Shown here: positions 7,809 to 16,803 of the stretch, in pieces | How the letters are laid out: every line of letters begins with the position of its first letter | How positions within the stretch are numbered: position 1 is the first letter of the stretch | From: UBA6059 sp965227155 | GTDB taxonomy: Bacteria; Bacteroidota; Bacteroidia; Cytophagales; Cyclobacteriaceae | Assembly (NCBI GenBank): GCA_965227155.1 | Contig: OZ245731.1 | Coordinates: 1,426,001-1,490,000, forward strand | Direction: 5' to 3' | Length of the DNA stretch: 64,000 bases | The notes under the pieces: generated by a model | Seen by the model: the letters and a program-made list of their open reading frames with translations, nothing else | What the model was told of the DNA's origin: nothing | Database searches by the model: none | Translations under genes and position numbers: made by a program

Positions 7809-9749
7809 TTATATTTCCGCTATTCCTATCTGCTTCAAGAAGTTGAAAGTTCCGTCATAGAAGCTAGCTGGACGAGTTGGGTCAGTTGCAGAACCTTCTG
7901 GCACATAAATAACCATTCCTTGTCTGGCCCTAGTGAGTAGAACTCTATAGGCGTTTAGTTTATAAGCTTGATCAATTTCTTTATTAATGTTCATCCATTT
8001 TGTTCCCTTGAAATTCTGGAAGTTCCATAGAGAATTATGATAAAGGTCTCCATCCCATGCAACAATGGCCCAGTCAATTTCTAGCCCTTGAATATCGAAC
8101 TCCGTTGCGACTTCTTCCAAAAAATTCGAAGATCTTACATCTTCTTTTGGATTCAGAAACCAGTTTGGAGGTTCGATTTCATTCTTTGCATGAATGCCAA
8201 GTGGCCTTAGCCTCTTAGCCCCGGAAGAGCAGATCAGTCCAATCCGCTCATTCCCACGAACAACATTTCTAACCCACGCTTTTGCTCTATCTAAGTCACG
8301 AGTTAACTTAATTGGATAGTGGTGAATAAGCTGTTCATGCAGTGATTGAGCCAGTTTCAAATGATTATCCAAAACCGAGTGAACAAAGTCAGAAACTTTT
8401 TCTGATCGAAATGACCTTACTGAAACAGCGAGGTGTAAATCTGTTTGAGAATTTGAAGTTCGATGTAGCCAATCTCTTAGTTCTTCTGACTTCAAATAAT
8501 CACTGTTATTTGTGATTAGCTCCGAATGATAAAGGTACCAGTCTGGATAGTGCTCTTTCAGTGCAGAAACCCATTCTTCGAGTCCAGCTTCCCCTGTATT
8601 AATTTCCTGTCCTCCTCCGATCAGGCAGATAATAGTACACCAATCATCCTGTCTGTCTAGAATACTGATTAGGAAATCAGGCTCAGACATATCAAAATCA
8701 GTGTTACCCCTTTGGCGCATAAATGAAGTTGACTTTTCCTTAGTCCAAGCTCTCTGAGCTTCATCGAAAACAACTACTTTTTCTACTGGTGCTCGTTCAG
8801 ATCGTAGTGCGTCATCTCTAAAATGATGGATATTTTGAATGAATGCATTGGCTTTTTGACTTGCCTCTCTTTTTGTGATATTAGAATTACTTGATTCGTC
8901 TCTGGCCAAGGCCTCCCTCAAAACTTGAACAAGTGGCCCGTTTCCAGACAGAAAAACAGCATGCTCGTCTTCATCTGCTTTCATTCTTTCGTTTGCGATG
9001 TTCAAGCCCGCAAGTGTCTTACCAGCACCTGGAACTCCAGTTATAAAGCATATAGACTTTCTGTTATTTGTTTTTGAGTCCTCAATGATCTGAGAAATGC
9101 GTGAGCTGGTTCTTGACAAGTTAATTGCACCAGAATCAGAACGAGAAATTTCTTGGACATTGTGACCTTTATACAAAGCTTGGGCAGCTTCTACTATAGT
9201 TGGGGTTGGTTTGTATCTAGAGTTGGCCCATACATTCGGATCAATTAGCTTAGAATTATCCTTTGTAATATCAATTGTTGCTCCTAAGTTGGAAGAGTTA
9301 CAAAGGATGGGATGAAACAGTAGGTCGTCATATTTACGAATCTCATTATCGAATGCTTCTGCTTTCGAGCATAGCAATACTGGCAATAATTCTTTGTCAT
9401 GACTGCCTTCATGAAAATTCTTGAGGTCCAGCGCATAATCCAAAACTTGATCAAGTGCATGGTTAGGGTAGCTCCTCTCACCAATCTTAAATTCTAAAAT
9501 GAAAATTGAATTCCCCGTAATTACGACATTGTCAACTCGCTTCCCCATTCTAGGGATAGCAAATTCGAAGAATATGTGTCCTTGAATGTGGCTGAGTTGG
9601 TCTTTTAATATTTCAATCTGCTGTTTCCATGCGTTCTTTTGAAGTTCATCTAGATCGAAACCATGATTAAGAGCTAATTCACCAATTATTTGGGAGTTGC
9701 TATCCGTAAGGAATTCTGAGATTGAGTTGGAGTAATACGATCTGTCCAT
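7809..9749 (-). CDS. DUF2075-type nuclease-helicase (PD-(D/E)XK plus SF1-like helicase)
   Basis: A 646-residue two-part protein. The N-terminal 130 residues show a PD-(D/E)XK nuclease core: RVDNVV with D73 and LEFK with E86 and K88. The rest is the DUF2075 (Schlafen group-3-like) ATPase: Walker A GVPGAGKT (238-245), Walker B VVFDEAQRAW, a GGGQEIN sensor and a C-terminal LLTRARQGMVIYVP helicase motif. Such proteins occur near defence and mobile genes, but no function is proven. I start it at MDRSYYSNS (9747-9749), because the longer frame to 9821 would run into the DUF1295 gene. It follows that gene by 28 bases on the same strand. Base composition is more AT-rich than its housekeeping neighbours. 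Confidence 0.85.
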   Translation of the reverse strand: MDRSYYSNSISEFLTDSNSQIIGELALNHGFDLDELQKNAWKQQIEILKDQLSHIQGHIFFEFAIPRMGKRVDNVVITGNSIFILEFKIGERSYPNHALDQVLDYALDLKNFHEGSHDKELLPVLLCSKAEAFDNEIRKYDDLLFHPILCNSSNLGATIDITKDNSKLIDPNVWANSRYKPTPTIVEAAQALYKGHNVQEISRSDSGAINLSRTSSRISQIIEDSKTNNRKSICFITGVPGAGKTLAGLNIANERMKADEDEHAVFLSGNGPLVQVLREALARDESSNSNITKREASQKANAFIQNIHHFRDDALRSERAPVEKVVVFDEAQRAWTKEKSTSFMRQRGNTDFDMSEPDFLISILDRQDDWCTIICLIGGGQEINTGEAGLEEWVSALKEHYPDWYLYHSELITNNSDYLKSEELRDWLHRTSNSQTDLHLAVSVRSFRSEKVSDFVHSVLDNHLKLAQSLHEQLIHHYPIKLTRDLDRAKAWVRNVVRGNERIGLICSSGAKRLRPLGIHAKNEIEPPNWFLNPKEDVRSSNFLEEVATEFDIQGLEIDWAIVAWDGDLYHNSLWNFQNFKGTKWMNINKEIDQAYKLNAYRVLLTRARQGMVIYVPEGSATDPTRPASFYDGTFNFLKQIGIAEI

Positions 9750-9777
9750 AGAGTTTTTAACGAGCAGCAGAAATCCC

Positions 9778-10569
9778 CTAAGAATTACTCTTCCTTTTCG
9801 GAGGCCATGGCACAAAAGCACTGGTTCTTTCGATGTAATCGCGGTATTTGGGTTTGGTTATAAGCTTTTTTTCCAGCAAAGTCACACCCGAAACTTTGAG
9901 TAGCAATAGCGTAATTACCACAGGGCTTACCACCAGCCACAGGTCTTTGAACTCTACAACTGCCACCAAAAATACACCCCACCATACCAGCGTTTCGCCA
10001 AAATAGTTGGGGTGGCGCGAATACCGCCACAGTCCCCTGTCCATTACCTGTCCTTTGTTGGCCGGGTCTCGTTTGAAATGGGCCATCTGCCAATCGGCAA
10101 AAGTTTCGATGATGAGCCCTACCGCCCCAAGCGCCAGGCCAAACCACTGATGCCAATACTCCATGCTGAAGGCTTCTGCATTGACCTTGCTGATCGGCAA
10201 GCCAATAAACCAAACTAAAAAGCCCTGCAGCATAAACACCTTGAAAAAAGCCTGCACCCTATGGGAGCGCCCCCAACTTTCGCGCATTTCGGTGTAGCGG
10301 TAATCTTCGGCCTTGCCCCGGTTGCGCATCCACAGATAAGTAGAAAGTCTCAGCCCCCACAGCAAAATCAGCAGGTTGAAAAGGAAGGCATACACGTTTG
10401 GTTCGGAACCGAGCGCCAGCGTAACCCTGCTCAAAAGCACAAAGCCCAGGCCCCAGAAGATGTCCACGATGCTGTAGTCATCTTTTGCCAGGGCCACAGC
10501 GTAGAGCACAACCATAGCCCCCAGCACTGCAACCAAACCGCCACCATATATTGTTATCCAGGCTTCCAT
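9778..10569 (-). CDS. DUF1295 integral membrane protein (steroid 5-alpha-reductase-like)
   Basis: A 263-residue inner-membrane protein with about six helices. It carries EMRESWGR near residue 95 and the C-terminal module ADWQMAHFKRDPANKG...GLWRYSRHPNYFGETLVWWG, the ICMT/sterol-reductase-like motif of DUF1295. Members are presumed NADPH-dependent reductases of unsaturated lipids; the substrate here is unknown. The C-terminus ends FVPWPPKRKSNS. It is the upstream gene of the DUF2075 protein on the minus strand. Confidence 0.9.
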   Translation of the reverse strand: MEAWITIYGGGLVAVLGAMVVLYAVALAKDDYSIVDIFWGLGFVLLSRVTLALGSEPNVYAFLFNLLILLWGLRLSTYLWMRNRGKAEDYRYTEMRESWGRSHRVQAFFKVFMLQGFLVWFIGLPISKVNAEAFSMEYWHQWFGLALGAVGLIIETFADWQMAHFKRDPANKGQVMDRGLWRYSRHPNYFGETLVWWGVFLVAVVEFKDLWLVVSPVVITLLLLKVSGVTLLEKKLITKPKYRDYIERTSAFVPWPPKRKSNS

Positions 10570-10672
10570 ACTACATTGGGTGTATTTATAATTGATAATG
10601 TTTGATCAACCTATAATATAATTGGGAAGTAGTCATTGCTTAGAAGTATTGGATTATCGTCTGTACCAATGA

Positions 10673-10748
10673 TATTAAGCTAAGCAGTTTTTTACATTCC
10701 TCTCCCTAACCCTCTCACTCAGAGGGACAATTTGCGCTTAGCTTAATA
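10673..10748. repeat. Nested palindromic intergenic repeat
   Basis: A 13-bp perfect inverted repeat, TATTAAGCTAAGC (10673-10685) and GCTTAGCTTAATA (10736-10748), encloses an inner hairpin CCCTCT-cactc-AGAGGG (10710-10726). The inner pyrimidine tract (CTCTCCCTAACCCTCTC) resembles a small repeat that I associate with intergenic regions of many bacteria. It has no T tail, so it is not an obvious terminator. It sits in the 285-bp divergent gap between DUF1295 and the CBM9-like lipoprotein. Confidence 0.55.
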
Positions 10749-10854
10749 GCATTGCGTTCTTACTAAGCAGATAAAACCCACCTTCACTTTAAACTCATAC
10801 CACTATTTTATAACCATTAAATTTTGTTTTCTTTACTGCAAAAACCTACTCAAG

Positions 10855-11604
10855 ATGAAAATTTTTACCCCACTGTTCGGATTGTACTGCCTTATGGCTT
10901 ACACAATGCTTTTACCCGCCTGCGAGAGTTCTGCCCCTGAGAAGACAGAGGTATTGGCAGTTAAGGCGCAAACTGCCGTGCAAATAGATGGCGAAGCAAC
11001 TGAGCAAGTATGGCAGGAGGCAGGTTGGTATCCCATCGATCAGCGCTGGCTGGGCGACCCATATACTGCAGAAGATTTTCAGGGAAGGTACAAAGCTGCC
11101 TGGGATGAGGATTACCTCTACCTGCTGGTAGAAATTGTGGACGATACCTTGATCGACATCCATGCCGACGGCCTTGACCGATACTGGGATGATGATTGTG
11201 TAGAGGTTTTCATTGATGAAGATGATTCCGGCGGGGAGCATACCAACAGCTTCAATGCTTTCGCCTATCACGTTGCGCTGGACTATGCGGCAGTAGATTT
11301 TGGTAAGGAAGGCCCCATTTATTTGAATGACCATGTCAATACCCGAAGAACCCAAAACGGCACAACCTACCTCTGGGAGCTGGCATTTTCTATCTACGAC
11401 AGCACCTATGACGAAACATCAGACAGCAACACACCGGTAACGCTGACCGCTGGTAAAAGGATGGGCTTTGCAGTAGCCTATTGTGATAACGACCGCAGTG
11501 CCACCCGCGAAAACTTTATCGGTTCTGTATATGTGGCCGGAGAAGATAAAAACAGAGGCTATATTGATGCCGATATTTTTGGGGACATTGTGCTGCAGCC
11601 CTGA
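10855..11604 (+). CDS. CBM9-like sugar-binding lipoprotein
   Basis: A 249-residue exported protein. The signal peptide ends in LLPAC, a lipobox, with C22 the lipidated residue. The mature part begins with the CBM9 opening (QIDGEATEQVWQEAGW), then AAWDEDYLYLLVEIVDDT, YWDDDCVEVFIDEDDSGG and a late RMGFAVAYCDND, which is the carbohydrate-binding module 9 fold found alone or in glycan-acting enzymes. No catalytic domain is attached. It probably sits on the cell envelope and binds a glycan; the ligand cannot be told. The gene is followed by trkA with its own promoter. Confidence 0.85.
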   Translation: MKIFTPLFGLYCLMAYTMLLPACESSAPEKTEVLAVKAQTAVQIDGEATEQVWQEAGWYPIDQRWLGDPYTAEDFQGRYKAAWDEDYLYLLVEIVDDTLIDIHADGLDRYWDDDCVEVFIDEDDSGGEHTNSFNAFAYHVALDYAAVDFGKEGPIYLNDHVNTRRTQNGTTYLWELAFSIYDSTYDETSDSNTPVTLTAGKRMGFAVAYCDNDRSATRENFIGSVYVAGEDKNRGYIDADIFGDIVLQP

Positions 11605-11645
11605 TTTTGCAGGAATCTGCCCATTGGTCGAAAAAGTATTTGTGA

Positions 11646-11678
11646 TTGGCCGGTCGGCAGGTAGATTTTATATCTTTG
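11646..11678 (+). promoter_or_regulatory. Probable trkA promoter
   Basis: A perfect -7 box TATCTTTG at 11671-11678 lies 28 bases before the trkA ATG. The best upstream partner is TTGG at 11646-11649, 21 bases away, which is a weak -33. Confidence 0.45.
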
Positions 11679-11706
11679 CCCCCTTAATTTATAGCCTACC
11701 TTTGGT

Positions 11707-13047
11707 ATGAGAATAATCATAGCAGGTGCGGGGGATGTCGGGTTTCACCTTGCCAAATTATTAGCTTACGAAGCACAGGATATTGTGATTGTGGATCTCA
11801 ACGGAGATAAACTACAATATGCCAGCAACCACCTCGATGTGGGTACGATTAAAGGTAGCTCCACCTCTTACAAAGTGCTGGAGGATGCCGGTGTGGCGAA
11901 AGCAGACCTGCTTATTTCGGTTACAGAATCGGAAGAAACCAACATTGCTACCTGCATCATTGGCAAAAACCTAGGTGCCAAGAAAACCATCGCCCGTATT
12001 TCCAACACGGAATACTTACACCGCAAGGACAAGCTCGATCTCAAAAGCATTGGCATAGACGAGATTATTTCTCCTGAATCACTTGCCGCCCGTGAGATCA
12101 AAAGGCTGCTGAAGGAGTCAGCTGCGACCGATTCTTTTGAGTTTGAAAAAGGTATGCTTTCCCTGATTGGTATTACGGTTGACAAAGAGTCTGCCCTGCG
12201 CGACAAGACATTAACCGAAACTGCCTACCTCAATCCGGACCATAATTTTACCACTGTGGCTATCCTGCGAGGTGAGGAAACCATTATCCCACATGGCGAC
12301 AATAAATTTGTAGAGGGTGATCATGCCTATTTCATTGCGCAGCCTGATGGTGTAGATAAGGTGCTCGACCTTACCGGTAAAGAGCGGATGCCAATCAAGA
12401 ATATCATGATCCTGGGGGGCAGCCGTATCGGCTTTAATACAGCCCGAAACCTGAGCAAAAAATACAACATCAAGCTGATCGAAGAGGATAAGGATAAGTG
12501 CTTTGAGCTTGCCGATCAGCTGCCGGATACTTTGATCATCAATGGTGACGGACGGGATGTCGAGCTCTTATCGGAAGAAGGCATCAAGGATATGGATGCT
12601 TTCATCGCGGTTACCGGCAACTCCGAAACCAATATCATCTCCTCTCTGGTGGCCAAAAACCATGGTGTCAATAAAACCATCGCACTGGTGGAGAATATGG
12701 ATTATATCCACCTTTCCCAAAACATAGGTGTGGATACCATGATCAACAAAAAGCTGATCGCCGCCAATTTCATATTCCGATACATCAGAAAAGGCGAAGT
12801 GTTGAACCTGACCTCTATCCATGGTGTAAATGCGGAGATTCTGGAATTTGAAGTCAAAGAGAATTCCAAAATTCTGGATTATGAGCTGCAAAATTTAAAA
12901 TTTCCGATCACTGCAATCATCGGCGGTGTGATCAGAAATGGGCAGGGCTATACCGTTCGCGGTGATTTCATGTTTAAACCTAAAGATCGGGTCGTAGTGC
13001 TATCCAGGCAGGAATGCATTCACGCGGTTGAGAGCTTCTTCAAATGA
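11707..13047 (+). CDS. trkA: Trk potassium uptake regulatory subunit TrkA
   Basis: A cytoplasmic NAD-binding gating subunit for TrkH. The 446 aa are two RCK repeats: the first Rossmann motif GAGDVGFHLAK at about 6-16 and the second GGSRIGFNTARNL near 236-248, each followed by an RCK_C domain (for instance LEFEVKENSKI near 384). The stop overlaps the trkH start by four bases (13044-13047), as expected for subunits made together. Confidence 0.96.
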   Translation: MRIIIAGAGDVGFHLAKLLAYEAQDIVIVDLNGDKLQYASNHLDVGTIKGSSTSYKVLEDAGVAKADLLISVTESEETNIATCIIGKNLGAKKTIARISNTEYLHRKDKLDLKSIGIDEIISPESLAAREIKRLLKESAATDSFEFEKGMLSLIGITVDKESALRDKTLTETAYLNPDHNFTTVAILRGEETIIPHGDNKFVEGDHAYFIAQPDGVDKVLDLTGKERMPIKNIMILGGSRIGFNTARNLSKKYNIKLIEEDKDKCFELADQLPDTLIINGDGRDVELLSEEGIKDMDAFIAVTGNSETNIISSLVAKNHGVNKTIALVENMDYIHLSQNIGVDTMINKKLIAANFIFRYIRKGEVLNLTSIHGVNAEILEFEVKENSKILDYELQNLKFPITAIIGGVIRNGQGYTVRGDFMFKPKDRVVVLSRQECIHAVESFFK

Positions 13048-14501
13048 GATTCAACTTTCCCGTAATCGGAAATATCATCGGCCTGCTATTGATCATCAAT
13101 GGCATTTTCATGCTTTTCTGCATCCCGTTTAGCCTGTACTACGGGGATGGAGACATCTATGCCATATTGATTGCCGGAGTAATAACCAGTGGTTTTGGTG
13201 GGATTTTATGGTACGCTACCCGCAACCCTGACACCAAAGACCTTAAAAAGAAGGATGGATACCTTATAGTAACCGGGGGATGGCTTTTTATGTCGCTTTT
13301 TGGCTCCCTGCCTTACATACTCAGCGGTGCTATTCCTGCTTTGCATGATGCTTTTTTCGAGACTGTTTCGGGCTATTCCACCACCGGGGCTACCATTCTT
13401 ACCGATATTGAGGCAGTACACAAGGGGATACTATTTTGGCGCAGCCTTACCCAATGGATCGGTGGTATGGGTATCATCGTGATGGCCGTAGCTATCCTGC
13501 CGATACTTGGCATTGGCGGTATGCAGCTTTTTGTGGCTGAAGCACCAGGCATTTCACCGGACAAATTGCAGCCGCGCATCAGGGAAACGGCCAAGCGCCT
13601 GTGGCTCATTTACATCGGCCTCACCTTGCTCGAAACATTGCTGCTTTGGGCAGGAGGCATGAGCTTCTATGATGCCATCAACCATGGTCTTACCACCATG
13701 GCGACAGGTGGGTTTTCCCCAAAAAATGCCAGTATAGCAGCTTATCCATCGGCCTACATCCAGTACGTGATCATTGTTTTCATGTTTTTGGCTGGCACCA
13801 ATTTTACCATGACCTATTTTGCAATGAAGGGCAACCTGCAAAAGGTTCTCAGTAATGAAGAGTTTAAGTATTACGGCGTGGTGTTGATTAGCCTTACCCT
13901 GATCATTACTGTTTCTATCGCCATATTGTCTGGTGGATTTGATGAAAAAGACTTTAGAGATGCTTTGTTTCAGGTGATTTCGGTTATTACCACTACCGGC
14001 TATATTACAGCTGACTATACCCAGTGGTCTTCCTTTATTACGGTGATGTTTTTCATCATGATGTTTTTGGGAGCCTCGGCAGGCTCTACCGCAGGAGGTG
14101 TAAAAATTGTGCGCCACACCATCCTTATTAAGAATAGCATCCTGGAATTGAAAAGGCAACTGCATCCATCAGCAGTGATACCGGTGCGATTTAATGGCCA
14201 GGCGGTAAACAGGGACATTACTTTCAATATCCTTGCCTTCATCATGATCTACATCAGTATATTCGCCATGGGCTCTATCATCATGGCGGCTTTGGGTGTT
14301 GATTTTATGACAGCCATTGGTTCTGTAGCCACCTGCCTGGGCAATATAGGTCCGGGTGTCGGTTCTGTAGGGCCCGTTGATAATTTTGCGCACCTTCCGG
14401 CGTTAGGTAAAGTATTTTTAGGAATACTGATGCTTATTGGCCGTCTTGAGCTGTTTACCGTACTGATGATTTTAACCCCCTATTTTTGGAGAAAATATTG
14501 A
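13044..14501 (+). CDS. trkH: Trk potassium transporter channel subunit TrkH
   Basis: The K+ translocating membrane subunit, 485 aa. The four pore-loop segments of the TrkH/KtrB family are visible in order: GYSTTGATIL near 110, TTMATGGFSP near 217, ITTTGYITAD near 318 and CLGNIGPGVG near 432. Start ATG overlaps trkA. Three bases separate its stop from lgt, so trkA-trkH-lgt is probably one transcript. Confidence 0.96.
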   Translation: MRFNFPVIGNIIGLLLIINGIFMLFCIPFSLYYGDGDIYAILIAGVITSGFGGILWYATRNPDTKDLKKKDGYLIVTGGWLFMSLFGSLPYILSGAIPALHDAFFETVSGYSTTGATILTDIEAVHKGILFWRSLTQWIGGMGIIVMAVAILPILGIGGMQLFVAEAPGISPDKLQPRIRETAKRLWLIYIGLTLLETLLLWAGGMSFYDAINHGLTTMATGGFSPKNASIAAYPSAYIQYVIIVFMFLAGTNFTMTYFAMKGNLQKVLSNEEFKYYGVVLISLTLIITVSIAILSGGFDEKDFRDALFQVISVITTTGYITADYTQWSSFITVMFFIMMFLGASAGSTAGGVKIVRHTILIKNSILELKRQLHPSAVIPVRFNGQAVNRDITFNILAFIMIYISIFAMGSIIMAALGVDFMTAIGSVATCLGNIGPGVGSVGPVDNFAHLPALGKVFLGILMLIGRLELFTVLMILTPYFWRKY

Positions 14502-14504
14502 TCT

Positions 14505-15590
14505 ATGCTTAGTTTTTACCTTATCTGGAGTCCCGATCCTAGTGTTTTTCCCGGTCTTGATATACCTCGCTGGTATGGTGTACTTTTCGCGTTGGGCTTT
14601 ATTCTTAGCCAGCAGGTTATGTTTTGGATTTACAGAAAAGAAGGCAAAGACGAAAAAGCCGTAGATAAACTAACGATTTATATGGTGGTGGCTACCGTAA
14701 TAGGTGCCAGGCTGGGGCATTGTTTGTTTTACGATCCTGTGTATTACCTAAGCAACCCATTGGAGATACTAAAAATCTGGCAGGGCGGCCTGGCCAGCCA
14801 TGGTGGTGCCCTGGGTATATTCGTAGCGCTATGGTTGTTCGCCAGAAACCAAAAAATTCACTACTACTGGATTCTGGATCGGGTGGCCATTGTAGTTTGC
14901 CTGACAGGCGCCTGCATCAGAATGGGGAATTTCATGAACTCTGAAATTCTGGGCAAACCTACCGAAAGCAGCTATGGCGTGGTATTTCCCAAGTCTGTAG
15001 AAGCGCTTCTGATGTATCGAAATACAGACCGTATAGAAGATATCACTTTTGAAAAAGGTGGCAATAAAGAAGCCAGTCCCGGACTGGTACCCATGAAAAT
15101 TATCCTCACTTATAAAAGGGGGATGGAAATGGATGAGGTAAGAACTTATGATTTCTTCCAGTCCAATGTAAAAAATGCACTGATCAATTACCGTGAGGCC
15201 AGTGAGCATATCTATGAAGATCCTGATGAGCCACTGGATGTGAACTTTTTTAAAGTCGATGGTAAGTACATAGCCGAAATCAGCACCCTCGGCATAGCGA
15301 GACATCCAGCGCAGCTATATGAATCCATTTTTTGTGTGCTGCTCATGCTCCTGACCGGACACTTATGGTACCACCACCGCCATCAGCTCAATGAAGGCAT
15401 CATCTTTGGGGTTTTTATGCTCGGCCTATGGAGCTTTCGCTTTGCCGTGGAATTCCTCAAAGAAAACCAGGAAGCCTGGGAGGCCGATATTCCACTCAAT
15501 ATGGGTCAATGGCTGAGCATCCCAATGGCTATCGCCGCGATTGTCATTATTGTGGTACAGGCAACCAAAAAGAAGGAAACGGCGGCCTAA
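14505..15590 (+). CDS. lgt: Prolipoprotein diacylglyceryl transferase
   Basis: This inner-membrane enzyme adds diacylglycerol from phosphatidylglycerol to the lipobox cysteine of prolipoproteins, needed for the many lipoproteins in this window. Motifs: GARLGHCLFYDP near 65, GGLASHGGALG near 92 and RMGNFMNSEILG near 142, with HPAQLYES near 268. At 361 aa it is longer than the E. coli protein because of a polar insertion of about 95 residues (roughly 165-260) between the MGN signature and the HPAQ motif, a feature of Bacteroidota Lgt. The stop interlocks with that of the next, convergent gene. Confidence 0.95.
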   Translation: MLSFYLIWSPDPSVFPGLDIPRWYGVLFALGFILSQQVMFWIYRKEGKDEKAVDKLTIYMVVATVIGARLGHCLFYDPVYYLSNPLEILKIWQGGLASHGGALGIFVALWLFARNQKIHYYWILDRVAIVVCLTGACIRMGNFMNSEILGKPTESSYGVVFPKSVEALLMYRNTDRIEDITFEKGGNKEASPGLVPMKIILTYKRGMEMDEVRTYDFFQSNVKNALINYREASEHIYEDPDEPLDVNFFKVDGKYIAEISTLGIARHPAQLYESIFCVLLMLLTGHLWYHHRHQLNEGIIFGVFMLGLWSFRFAVEFLKENQEAWEADIPLNMGQWLSIPMAIAAIVIIVVQATKKKETAA

Positions 15591-16357
15591 GAAATTGGCT
15601 CTACCACAATATTTTCATTGATGATGCGGGATAACTCCTGTAGTGCCCCGGCCTCAAACAGGCTATCGGTTTGGGTTACGGGCATCCCCTTCTCCTGCGG
15701 TTTATAATTGATGTAGTCCTGAAAAACTATGCCTTCAATAGTGCGGCGGTTGATGGCTTCTCTAAACCTGACACCACCGCCTTCAGTGTGGTATTCGTAG
15801 GCTAGGTAGTCCATGGTAAACCCCTCCGCATCAATCCAATAGATGTAAACATCCTCAAAGTCATCACCACCGCCTTCCTGAGCGAAGGTCACTTTGATTT
15901 TGTGGTATACCTTATCATTAATTTTGACCTCATCCAGATAAGTCTTCCTTACCGCAGGGTCATTGAGTCCAAAAGGTAGCTGTGTAAAATAGAGCACGGA
16001 GTTTACCGAATTGCCGTACCTTCCATGCCATTCTTCATTGAGTGCTACTTCAGTGCCATCCCGGTATTGCGTGTGGTCTATGCTATTGACCAAGGTATCC
16101 TGCACAAAGCCCAGGCTATCGTCCTGCCATGAGCGGGTGTAAACAAACCGATCTGGGGTACGCACAGCCGAATAATGCCTTTGCCGAAAGTCAAACTCCA
16201 CACTTTTGCCCATCAACAGCTGACCACCATGGCTAGCAATGGCTTTATCTATAATTTCCTGGGCTTTTTGAGACACATCTTCTATCTGATTAGGATTCTT
16301 GTCTGTACTGCAAGCCAGTAATACAATACAGAATACTAGGTAGATCAATTTTTTCAT
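15587..16357 (-). CDS. DUF6503-like lipoprotein
   Basis: A 256-residue lipoprotein of unknown function. I set the start at MKKLIYLVF (16355-16357), because this gives a clean signal peptide with lipobox VLLAC; the frame is open 32 codons further up. The mature protein opens QEIIDKAIASHGG, and contains SVEFDFRQRHYS and FTMDYLAYEYHT, in line with the DUF6503 envelope-protein family (LolA-like fold suspected). The last bases overlap the convergent lgt stop by four. Confidence 0.75.
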   Translation of the reverse strand: MKKLIYLVFCIVLLACSTDKNPNQIEDVSQKAQEIIDKAIASHGGQLLMGKSVEFDFRQRHYSAVRTPDRFVYTRSWQDDSLGFVQDTLVNSIDHTQYRDGTEVALNEEWHGRYGNSVNSVLYFTQLPFGLNDPAVRKTYLDEVKINDKVYHKIKVTFAQEGGGDDFEDVYIYWIDAEGFTMDYLAYEYHTEGGGVRFREAINRRTIEGIVFQDYINYKPQEKGMPVTQTDSLFEAGALQELSRIINENIVVEPIS

Positions 16358-16494
16358 AATGACTAATCTAACGGAAATCTGGTTTGCAAGTAGAGTCGCG
16401 AAACCGACAACAAGGATAAAAACACTATTATGGTTTGTAACAATGGTCACCAATCTACTGCTGGCATCCCTCTACTTTTGAAATAAAAAAAGAT

Positions 16495-16803
16495 ATGGGA
16501 TTAATCAGCAGCATCTTTGGGAATAAGACACAGGCTATTGAAGAATACAAAGCTAAGGGCGCTATTGTAATTGATGTACGCTCCACCGGTGAGTTTCAGG
16601 GTGGACATGTAAAGGGCGCAAAAAATATTCCCCTTCCCGACCTGGAAAAGCGGAAAAACGAAATTTTACACTACAAAAAGCCGGTGGTATTTTGCTGTGC
16701 CAGCGGTATGCGCAGTGGGTCTGCCACTTCTATCATGAAAAAAGAAGGGCTTGACTGTATCAATGGCGGCGGTTGGATGAGCGTGAATGCGGCGTGGGAC
16801 TAG
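16495..16803 (+). CDS. Single-domain rhodanese
   Basis: A 102-residue rhodanese-like sulfurtransferase. It has the N-terminal VIDVRSTGEFQGGHVKGAKNIPL motif in shortened form and the active-site loop CCASGMRSGSA, in which the second cysteine (about C72) would carry the persulfide. No signal peptide is seen, so it acts in the cytoplasm. A -7-like TACTTTTG lies 11 bases upstream of the start with no good -33. It converges on the RidA-like gene with interlocked stops. Confidence 0.92.
   Translation: MGLISSIFGNKTQAIEEYKAKGAIVIDVRSTGEFQGGHVKGAKNIPLPDLEKRKNEILHYKKPVVFCCASGMRSGSATSIMKKEGLDCINGGGWMSVNAAWD

Noticed and set aside
13554..14165. A 203-codon open frame antisense to trkH
   Set aside because: It lies fully inside a gene with complete family motifs, and its translation is rich in His/Cys with no recognisable fold; it is a shadow frame.
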